From Symsagittifera roscoffensis (lineage: Eukaryota > Xenacoelomorpha > Acoela > Convolutidae): a DNA stretch of 64,000 nt. The DNA lies in the NCBI RefSeq assembly GCF_963678635.1, contig NW_026971431.1, positions 49,536 through 113,535 of the forward strand, in the 5' to 3' direction. Shown here piece by piece: positions 47,500-57,085 of the stretch. The position numbers and the translations under genes are program-made. Below the pieces are notes generated by a model. It did no database searches and was not told the DNA's origin. It saw only the letters and a program-made list of their open reading frames with translations. How positions within the stretch are numbered: the stretch's first letter is position 1; each line of letters begins with the position of its first letter.

Positions 47500-50400
47500 T
47501 AAGTTTAAAAGATGCTCAACTTTTTCCATACGATTTATATATCTTTCACATCAAGCAGAATCATCACTTTATACCGGAAACGTTTGACTTTTTGGGCATA
47601 CCAATGAACATAAAGTTAGTCTTTGTCAAAAACAAGGTTTAAAATTGGTTAACTATCATCATAGTAGGTAAGAGAAGTCCATATCTAGCTACATTATAAT
47701 GCATCTCGTAAAAAGATGACATGTTTTTGGGCATACTTAAGATAGAGCATGTTGAAACTGATTGTAAGTTTTCATCATAGGATGTTTCAGTCAATCAGAA
47801 CCAGCTACATCTTCATGCGTTCTCAAAGTTTTTAGACGTTTTTGAAATATTTTGAAAAATAGTAGTTGTTAAGAATCAAAATCGAAGCTTAAAATTTTGT
47901 AATAAAGAATCAATGATTCATCAACATCACGCTAAAGCGTCATTGTGTCTCAACAAAACAAAAGCCAAATAGTTAAACGACAAGAAATGGTACATAAATA
48001 ACTTTTTGCATCAACTTGACCAATTTTTTCCCTCAGATAACCTAGAAAATTTAATGACCTAATCTCATTTGAGCTTAAATGCATCAATTTGAACTATCAG
48101 AAGATATATAACCTGTTTCAGCGAGAACCAAATTGGACGACAAAGTTTCTAAATTATCTTGGGAACCAAAAAAATAAACCATATTGATAACATTGGAATA
48201 TCTATTTATAGTTTTTCTATCTATAAAATATCTGGCATAGACCCTGCAATGACATAACAGCCAGAAGCGTTACCGAGAAGGTAGCTACGAGCAACGTAGG
48301 GTTAGCTATGACCCGCTAAAGCGACCGGCCATGCCTCAATGTTTTGTGATACTCAATATGATGTATATCCCGACTTAATCATTGCAGACTTGACGCCAAA
48401 CCAACAGAATGGGGCAGAAAAAATGTCCGAATTGTTTGTTTTAATTAAAATGTCATTTTCTCATTTATTTCGTTTTACTACTAAGCCCTAACAAAACAGC
48501 TAATTATCCAATCACTATTCTTTTTTACCTTTTTCTTTTTCTCGCTCATTTTTTGCTCTGTTTATTTTTGCCTATACGCAGTTAATTTCCCATTAGCTGC
48601 AATTTAAAAAATTTTGACACTCATATTCTCAAACTTTCTTGATTTTGCGATGCCTATTACAATCAATTGGACTGAGCGGAAATTTTTCGCAATCATAAGA
48701 GACTCGACTGCTATCTTATCAGTTTAATAATTAAAAATTTTGATCCTTGGCTTGTTGTTATTGCCAAGTAAACTGTGAAAAGCATCTCTAGTTAAAATTA
48801 TTCATTGACTTTTATAATTATCAAGTCTGATCGTCAATTGGATTTTTTTTTCATTTGAATTTTAAACCAACCTGTAAGCTCAGAAACAACACAATAAGAT
48901 CTCCAGGGTTCTATCAAAAAATCAACAATCACAAACATACAGCCGAATCACACTACCGATGTTTTAAGAAAACAAACGTTCTTTTAAATTGGTATAAAGT
49001 ACGATGAGTTAAACTAATGAGGTATTTTACAATTTAGCAGAACATTCGAGACTGAATTGGCGCACAACCTGGCTTAGTTTTCTTCTTGAAACCAAAACTA
49101 ACAAATTTATCTGTCTGGAACAAGAGCATTGAAATATGGAAAGGTGTTAAATACATAAATTAGTTTTTATTTCAGGCGGTCTTTTCTTCAAATAGAATTT
49201 TTCCTGCAATTTTCGCTAAAATTATGTGAACGCTTTTTTATTTTGAGTTTTCAATAAGGTTGTTACACATTAGGTCAAATGGGGATTGGCACAATGCAAA
49301 ACAAAAACTTTTAAACTTTTTAGTGATTATTAATTGACGCTGAAAATTTTTACATTTATAGAAGTCTCAAATTGATCAATAAACTAGTCAAAAACTGTCA
49401 AGATTGCAAACCCGCCTTGTCTTTTTTTCTGTAGGTTCACAAGATAGAGCTTCCCTCGGAACATCAGTCTGAAATCTTTGCTCTGCGCAGATGGGTTGAA
49501 ATGTTCAACAGATATAAGAAAAATCCCAATAATTTTGTCGAGTGAGAAAAATTAAATCAAAAATATTGAGATATCCACTTTTGACCTAAAAAGCTAGTTT
49601 ATCAATCATTTGTATAGAACCTAGCTGATTTTGCTCGATTGGAGCTAACATCAAACATCTTTCTTTGAAGTATTTACTCATAAATTTAGTGATGAAATTT
49701 GAACAGTTTTAAAAAAATTCTTTTTCTGAACAATTTTTTTCCAAGTAAATATGAGCAAAAAAGTGTTGTTTCTGAGATAATACGACAAACTGACTGGGTC
49801 TGGTTGAGTCTCACATACTATGATAAAAACTACCAAGTTTTCAAAATAGACAATAGTTTTCGAGAAAGCATAAGGATGTAGCTGGTTTTAGAAGACCTAT
49901 TCATCCTACAGTGATTTTTAACCAGTTTAAACATTGTTTTTGATACTGACAAAGTTATATATTCATATAAAAACCCAAAAAATCAATAATTTGTGAGATG
50001 ACATTATCATGTAGATATATGTTAATGACTCATTTATCTTTTTATTAGAGTTGACATTTTTCGAAATATAATTTTTCATTTGAAACAAAATCATTTTATC
50101 ATAAATTTTTTTTATAAATAAGCAGCTTAAATTTAAAAAAAAAACATTTTCGAGATAAAAGTAAGATCTCGCTGGATTTAGATGACATATACATCCCATT
50201 ATGAAAGCTGACAAATTTTTTAAACTTGGTTTTTGATTCTGAAAATTTTTTACCTTCAATCATAGGTATGTTCAAAAATTATATATTTTCCGAGGCCAAA
50301 TGATAAGTAGTTTGACTTGGAAAACTCAAACATCCTTCAATAAAGCTCAACAGTAACGAATTTTTTTTGAGGTCGATTATTTGTCTTCAAAATGTCATTA

Positions 50401-51100
50401 AATTTCAAAATTTAAGTGATTTAGCTGAACCTGCGTCAACCTTTTCTCCTATTATGGTAAATGACAATTTTCTCAAATGACTTTTGATATTCTTAATGTT
50501 TTTCATCTTCATAAGCAACCAGTCTTAAAATTCGAGTTTCTGGGATAACATCAAAATATACTGAAACTGCGCCACTCATTCGTCATATTATAGTAAATGA
50601 CAGGTTTCAACGGCGTTTTTATAATCTAAACAACTTTTATCCTCTTTACCAAGTGTTAAAAGTCAAAAGTTTCCGAGACATTATGACGATGTAGCTTAAG
50701 ATACTTGACTTGCCCATTTTGTCCTAGAAAGTTTCATTAAAAAAAATCTCAACCGGGCAACTCCCACTTCTGGACAACTTCATTAGATATGTCCAAAAAA
50801 TCAAAAATTTCCAAAACAATAAGTGATTTAGCTCGATATGGATGATTCATACAGGCTTTGATGTGAGTTAAATGGATTTTCTAGTAATTTTTTTGTTAAA
50901 TTATAGCCTGATCGGCTTGACTCATACATACGATAACAGAAAAAAATCTTTGAACCAAAATTGCTCTTTTTTAACTATTTTTTGTAAACAGCGTGAAAAA
51001 AAACAATCTTTTTCGAGCTAAGACGATGTTGCAGGTTGACCTGGATGAATTCTACTCCATATGATGAGATAAAACTTGAGCGAGTCTCAATTTTTTGGAA
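47500..51100. repeat. Very degenerate tandem repeat, roughly 110-290 bp per unit
   Basis: A recurring sentence-like pattern is visible: a CGAGATAA-like start, then GATGTAGCT, a GGATGA(A/C)TCAT-like middle, a CATCCTATTATG-like segment, and TAAATGACAATTTT. Clear instances are near 49,870, 50,160, 50,420, 50,550, 50,690, 50,825 and 51,025. A reversed instance is near 47,650-47,690 (AGCTACATTAT following CATCATAGTAGG). The units are so diverged that only short blocks survive. No gene is recognised in 47,166-52,270. Confidence 0.45.
48236..48345. other. Small GC-rich island in AT-rich sequence
   Basis: About 110 bp containing CCAGAAGCGTTACCGAGAAG, a TAGCTA ... TAGCTA pair around CAACGTAGGGT, and CCCGCTAAAGCGACCGGCC, inside otherwise AT-rich DNA. 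No tRNA cloverleaf or B-box was found. It could be part of a mobile element or a small structured RNA. Confidence 0.3.
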
Positions 51101-52278
51101 AATTTTTTGATTCTGAACAGCTTTAATTTCCATAGAATATCAGAAAAATGAAACAATTTAATTTTGCACAATGAGGCATTTTGATCTTGATGCTATTAAA
51201 AACTGTTTAATGTTTGATTTCTGAATATTTTTTCTTCTAATATAAATATACAATATATTCAAAGAATCAAATAAGTGTTTCATGATTGTGTAAAACGCCA
51301 AAGCAATTTTTCTTGTCAGCGTTGTTTTTTGAGCAAAATTGTTTTTTTTTTCACAGCATTTATCATAGTCATTAATCAAGCTCGTTTTCAAAAATTAGGT
51401 AATCTGTATGATTTCAATCTTCAGGCCCAGTTCTTTACATTTTGAAATAATTCTCAGAGATTGATTTGTATCCTTCTAAAAACCATGTTATTTTTGATCT
51501 TTTTTCACAGCTTAGACAAGCAACGTTTTAAAAAAAATCTAACTTAGCAAAATAGATTAAAGATGTTGACATCGCTTTAGCCCAGTGCTTCAAAACCAAA
51601 AAAAATCAAATGAAAGAAGTATAGTTTTGAAGAAAAAAACGTCCGAATCAGAGAAGGTAGTGTTTTCAGGAAAAATTGAATTGTTGTTGTTTTTCGTTGG
51701 GGCTGTTTGTTGCTGAACGTTTAATGGCGGAGTAGATAGAAAAGAATTGGCGCTCAGTAGTATAAAAAAACTTCTGAAAAAAAGAGAGAAGCATCTTCAC
51801 AAAATGAAAAAAAAATAAAACGAACTTTTTTTCTATAATTATTATGGTTATTCCAATGTTCAGGTTAAAATTTGGGACAATTTTTAAGACAAGATAAGAA
51901 ATAAAATCAACACAATTGAAGTCGTGAGTGAAAAGTTTAACAGTGCTGAGGGACCTAATCTGCATCAATTGAATCCAGAAGTAACCTCAATTAAAAAAAT
52001 AAACAACAGAGAGCGTATTCGATACATAAAATTAGCTGTTGAGCTGATACACAAGCTAGCTGAAGATTATGAGTAGAGTGGAAAAACGTTCAGCAGGGAC
52101 TCTATTTGCTTTTTTGTGATTATCATTTATGTCAGAACAAAAAGTTATTCGATTAGATTTTTTTAAATATTGTTTGTTAAACTTTGAAAGCGAAAGAAGA
52201 GCTGAGAATGAACAAAATGATTAAATGCAGGACACATTTTAGTTTTAAAAAAATCAGCCAGAAAGAAAATCTAGTCAG

Positions 52279-52678
52279 TCGTATTGTGTTTTATCTCATG
52301 TGGTTTACCTTAGTTGCTTAGAGTTTGTTATTATTGATGAGTATTCTTATTCAGGTCAAAAATGAAGAAAAAAAAACTCACCACATTCTTTCGTCCACAG
52401 CACATTGTATCGCCACAAATATCAATTCTCGTTTGGAAAAAGGAGGATTGCTTGAAAAATTTCAATGTGACCAACTTCATGGCGTTAATTGTTCAGTCGT
52501 GTTGCAAACAAACCAAACTTTTACCGTGAAAGCAAGATGGATGATTCGATATAGAGATTGGTACAACGTGAATAAAATATGTTGTTGGTTAAGTGACGCT
52601 AACAAAAACAAAAGCTCGATTGCGAGACCATGTCAGTTTTTGCTCAACTCAGTGGGTAATAATATGAAAAGAGTTTAG
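52279..52678 (+). CDS. Putative secreted cysteine-containing protein exon, signal peptide interrupted by TAG
   Basis: An open frame to TAG at 52,676 contains THHILSSTAHCIATNINS, FQCDQLHGVNCSVVLQT and YRDWYNVNKICCWLSD, with six cysteines. In the same frame upstream, an ATG at about 52,299 followed by WFTLVA, a TAG, then SLLLLMSILIQ would make a good signal peptide if not for the stop. Alternatively, TATTCTTATTCAG at about 52,354 is a splice acceptor and the exon begins VKNEEKK. The composition is clearly protein-like. No family is recognised. It is probably the first surviving part of the decayed gene that continues downstream. Confidence 0.4.
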
Positions 52679-52719
52679 AAACCAATTTGATTTTCTTTTT
52701 ATGGATTAATTTTGTTTGA

Positions 52720-53535
52720 TTCAAACTATACTTGAAAGGGCAATTTTTTGGGGAATCAGTTTCTGTTAAACTTCAAATCGCAGTTGACCAAAATTGTTGG
52801 AGCGAATGGATAGAAATAATCTAAGTCTTCAGTATTCCATGTCTAAGTTTCAGAGTGCGTGGGAGTCTTGCGCACCCAAATAAAAAACGAAAACGACACG
52901 ACCAAAGAGTAAGGGACAAGAAACCAAGAGTTTGAGCTTTTGTGAAATTGAGTGCGAGAAGGTAAGTGAAAATTCCGCCAGCAGAGTCAAAGCAACAATT
53001 GATGGCAATTCTGATTTGTTGTACACTTGGAAATGGTTTTAAGTCATTTCAAGTTTAGAAGCAATTGAACAAGGAATTCTTTCAAGAAAATCAACTGAAC
53101 ATATTTTATCGACAAGACATAACCTAAGCCACCATCAATGGGTTAACTTATTGACAAACAGTCATTATGGTTGTTTTGAGAGGTAACAGCAGTGTATTGA
53201 ACTTTGTGAAGACCAGCGAAAGCTTGACATTTCAAAGATAAACGTTTCTTCATTTTGAAAACAAAGCTGATTTGTCAAGTGGCTTAATTGGCAGGGGTGT
53301 TATAACTACAAGCAGAATTTCTGATGATGAAATTAATTGTGACTACCCCATACAACCACAACCATATCGTAGATTGAACCAAAGAGAATAAAAACGAATG
53401 CATCTTGGAAAATGAGGAAACGATCGTGGAAAACTTGTCCAAAACGATGCCACAAAAACAAAAAGAAAACTGTTGCTTTTTTCATTGCCAGGCGAGATAA
53501 ATATTGTTTCGGTAGACTGTAAGAATATGTTTTAA
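52720..53535 (+). pseudogene. Decayed gene continuing from the cysteine-containing exon
   Basis: A chain of coding-like frames on one strand is broken by stops and frameshifts. 52,720-52,821 contains GESVSVKLQIAVDQNCWSEW and ends in TAA, with SIPCLSFRVRGSLAHPNKK following in frame. A second frame, about 52,890-53,255, contains SFCEIECEKVSENSASRV, DGNSDLLYTWKWF, TAA, SSLEAIEQGILSRKSTEH, HHQWVNLLTNSHYGCFER, TAA, then QQCIELCEDQRKLDIS. A third frame, about 53,246-53,392, contains DLSSGLIGRGVITTSRISDD, and a last frame contains NKNECILENEETIVENL and ENCCFFHC to about 53,515. The single stops inside long sensible frames are typical of a pseudogene. The gene identity is unknown; the WSEW block recalls fibronectin III or cytokine-receptor-type domains only weakly. 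Confidence 0.4.
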
Positions 53536-53539
53536 TTAA

Positions 53540-54830
53540 AAAGACAAAAACTATTCGAAGCTGATGCCAAAATTTATTAAGAATATCAGAAATTGAAAAA
53601 TATACTAATTTTAATTAACACCAAAATATGAATTGGCCAAATTATGAAGTAACATTCGCCCCGTTCAAGATTCGATTACATGGTGACGTAAATTTTAATT
53701 ATTTGTCTCAGTTTAAACATTTCCAGGTTTTTGACCAACCTCCACTGATCTGAATATTTTAAAACTGATGCAACAAACACAGGTCTGATCTCTCAAACAG
53801 TGTTTTTTTTATTTTTTGAAACTCAGTTTGTAAATAGTAATCTTATCCCTCAAACAGTGTTTTTTTTCTGTTTTTTTTATGTTTAATTGATAAGACTTTA
53901 AAAAAATCAGTACAGTTTGATTCTTTCAGAGGTGATGCGAGCTGAGTCGGTTAGAACTGCCCCAATTCTGTTTTCGCAACAGGTGACTGTGAATGTATCA
54001 TTTTTTGTCAATTTTAATTTAAGTGACTGTGCTACTCACAACTGATTATAAATTTAAATCTTCAGTATGTTTTTGATAAAAATTCAAGTCAAGTTAAAAT
54101 AAATGCCCGTTTTTTTTTCAAATTACGCTCAATATTACCTAACTATGAGTTCAACCCTTACCACTATCATTGGCTAAATCAACGCTTACAAACAAGACTA
54201 AACTGTGCACTGATAAAAAAGCGTATTCTTATGTCTGTAGAACCCTGGAATCCAGGGATAAATCTTTAAACAAAGAAATCGAAAATTGGAAAAGAGTAAA
54301 GAACGCAAGTAAACATTAAATAAATATTGAAAAACATACATAAGATTTGAAAAAATCCCAATTTTTGAATTTCAAAGAAAAAATAGATGCTTTTTAAGCT
54401 CTTTGAATTTTTAAAACGATTTATGAGTGGCGCTTTTTTGATAATATTAACGCAACTTGAGAAAACTGGATCAACATGTATAGTTTTCACTCCATTGGAA
54501 ATCTAAAGTTTTCATTCCATTGGAAATCTGAAAAAATAAATTCCACTTTCGAAACTAGAACTCGTTCACGAAATTTGCGCCATTTGCACATTCGTATTTG
54601 GAGAGTACTATTAATGTAAATCTCAGCAGATGAATTTCAATTGAACTCAAAAAGTGCGTATATATCTAAAAGCAATCATAAATGCATCAACATGTATGAA
54701 TACACATCCCTAGATACTAGAACATTTTAGGACTTTTTACTGAAAAAAAAAACAAAAACCAGCAAAATCAATGTAAGAGTCTTCACTAAGATCATTATTC
54801 TTTATTATGTTTCAAAAGGTAAGTGGACTC
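53540..54830. other. Non-coding stretch with short repeats
   Basis: No gene is recognised. Small features are two copies of CTCAAACAGTGTTTTTTTT near 53,797 and 53,850, a perfect palindrome CCCTGGA-A-TCCAGGG at 54,243-54,257, and a tandem pair of about 27 bp (AGTTTTCACTCCATTGGAAA and AGTTTTCATTCCATTGGAAA) near 54,482 and 54,509. Confidence 0.4.
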
Positions 54831-54844
54831 CATTTACAAATTGT

Positions 54845-55265
54845 TTGTGGATTCCGCGTAAAAACACCTGTGGCGTTTAGCTTGACGGCACATTTGTTTT
54901 GTTGCGGATTCCGCAAAAAGCGAATATAGCTAGTTGTTCTGGATTCTGCAACTGTAAGTGGATTCTGTAAAATGTAAAGTAAATAGATTCCGAAAAACAC
55001 AAGTCGATTCGTAAGTGGATACCGCAAATCTAAGTGGAAACCGCAAACTTTGTATGCGGATTCCGCAAATGTAAGCGGATTCCTCAAATTATAAGAAGAG
55101 CAGCGCACTTTTTTTTCACACGTTTCATTATTTGTTTGTGGAATCCACAAACTGATCGGGTTCGCAAACATTGTTGCGGATTTCGCATATTTGCCTGTTT
55201 TCTATCAATTTTGAGCAATTTACAGCAAATTACAGCGTTGTAGCTATTTGTTTATGGATTCCAAA
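54845..55265. repeat. Array of the palindrome TTGCGGA-T-TCCGCAA
   Basis: At least twelve exact or degenerate copies of a GCGGATTCCGC motif (perfect arms around a central T), often extended to AAGTGGATTCCGCAAA. The best copies are at about 54,903-54,917 (TTGCGGATTCCGCAA), 55,054 and 55,183; degenerate ones are at about 54,847, 54,949, 54,959, 54,985, 55,004, 55,015, 55,030, 55,072, 55,136 and 55,253. The centre-to-centre distance is often 15-30 bp. Overlapping ORFs on both strands here are products of the repeat and are not called as genes. Confidence 0.6.
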
Positions 55266-57019
55266 ACAGTAGAGAAGGTCAAAGAAAAGTAGCAACATTA
55301 CCATTAAAGGCCTATATATTGCAAAAATACGGCGTGTGTTGTGGTTTTCATAATTAAAAAAGTTTTTTTCAAACTATTATGCACGGTACGTATAATAGTG
55401 AACATGGTTTTTAGTGTGCATCGGTATTGAAAATTATGAACAATTTTTTGCAACTTTTTAGACAAACTCACAAGTGGTGAACTTGGTAAATAGTGGACAC
55501 AAACTGTTCAAATTTCTACAAAAGATTTCCAAATTACTGCATCCTACAAAAGTAATTTTGAAAATCTGGCCTTTTTATTGGTCCATTTTGAACTATCAGC
55601 ATAAAGTTGTTTGCTGCGGAACGGCACTCATAGAATTTTTATGTCACAGAGAACTAGTTGTTATCAGTTGGTATCAAAAATTATAAGTGTCAGTTGGTAC
55701 CGGCTAGTATCAAAAGCTATGATCAGTTGCGAAATTTTCCAAAGCAATAAACTGGTTTTGGAGTAAATGTTTTTAATGAACAAGAGAGTGTGGTTTTTTC
55801 CCTCAAGACAAGTCAAGTTTTAGGAGTGAAGAGCACTTTCCTCATCTAGGAAGAGAAACCTATGAACTTAAATTCCGTAATAAATAATAAAATTAAATAA
55901 TAAAGTAAATTATTTGAAAAAATAGTGTTACAAAGCGTTCACCCGAAAAAAAATCCTCTTAGTAATTGAAAAAAAAAAATAAAACAAAGAATTTAGTCTG
56001 AAACTAAAATATGTTCTATCAAAAAACACAATAATAAGATTCAAGAGAATTGAATTTTTGAGTTCAATGATTATATACTAAACTTCGATTTTTAATCTTT
56101 TTCTTTTCTGTATGAAAAGCACTCAAGCTAACCCATTAGGTATAGATAAGATAGTACTTAATAGAAAGTTCTCAGCGACGCTGCAAGATGTAGAAATTTT
56201 TTCTGCGCTTGTTCAAGATGGTCCTTTTTCAAGAATAAGTCTGCTGTTTTATTGGACCATTGCCCAGTTTCAGATATATTTAAAATTTGTTTATGATTGA
56301 TGTTCCGAACATTTGAAAAATGGGGAGGATCTTTGTGTTCGGGTGCGTTTCATTTTTTTAAATTTTATTTGTCCACGCTGAATCAGTTACCACAAATAAT
56401 CATCGGACTGGATTGAGGTTTTTTGTCTTAATTCGACCAAATAAAGCATGCGTGCAGACTTAACACAGCTGAATTATGTCTAGGTTAAGATACTAAAATT
56501 TAAAAATTTAATTTTAAGCAGGTAAAACTAGTTTTTGTAGTTTTTTAGCTTCATTTTGAGAACCAAAACTTCAAAAAATTCTAAAATTTTCTGCAAAAAA
56601 TTTGAAAACTTTTATATGTTTTTTTTGTTGTTTTTCTAGTCATTTTTCTGAAAAAAATTGTTGTACACTTTGTTTATATTACTATGACAGTCTACTTATG
56701 TTTTTAAGTCAAATCTTTTCATCACATCATGTAGAAAAAAACTACACTAATTTGGAAAAAATGTTTGTAAACCGTAGTGATCTAAGGACCATGGTCGGAA
56801 CATTCTGTGCTACTTGCACAGTGACCGGCTATCCTTGTTTTTTGGTGTATTCTTGTTAGTAATTGATTCAATCTTCAAGCGACTATGATGGTCTAAATTT
56901 ATTCTGTCCACAACACAAAAGTCTGTCTTTAAATCCAACTTCCGGTCCCCAAATGAAATTCAGCGTGGCCTTGAAAGTCGAATGAAAATTAGTCGCGGAT
57001 CTCGACCCAGTGCACAATT
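55266..57019. other. Intergenic stretch, no confident gene
   Basis: Two overlapping short frames at 56,112-56,300 (+, begins MKSTQANPLGIDK) and about 56,155-56,345 (-, contains ETGQWSNKTADLFLKKDHLE and KKFLHLAASLRTFY) both look partly coding. The minus one has the more protein-like composition, but I cannot confirm either. An 11-bp inverted pair CCACGCTGAAT / ATTCAGCGTGG lies at about 56,373 and 56,960. Confidence 0.35.
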
Positions 57020-57025
57020 TTTATT
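57020..57025 (-). terminator. Candidate poly(A) signal of the RNF213-like gene
   Basis: AATAAA on the minus strand about 60 bp after the TAA stop of the RNF213-like frame. It supports the gene ending at 57,086, although a splice donor overlaps that stop (see findings). Confidence 0.4.
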
Positions 57026-57085
57026 AATGTGCAAAAAAATGTTTTTGCTTTTGTTTCTTTTTGCTTATAAAGTCAATTCAGTTAC

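Noticed and set aside
48236-48345. tRNA gene in the GC-rich island
   Set aside because: No cloverleaf, anticodon loop or internal B-box of the expected form could be drawn.
52279-53535. Reassigned stop codons (TAA/TAG as Gln, ciliate-type code) to explain the in-frame stops
   Set aside because: The RNF213-like frame runs about 2,100 codons with no internal TAA or TAG although it has many Gln codons, so the standard code is used.
54812-55243. ORFs on both strands across the palindrome array (119 and 69 codons)
   Set aside because: Their repeated peptide content simply follows the GCGGATTCCGC repeat read in different frames.
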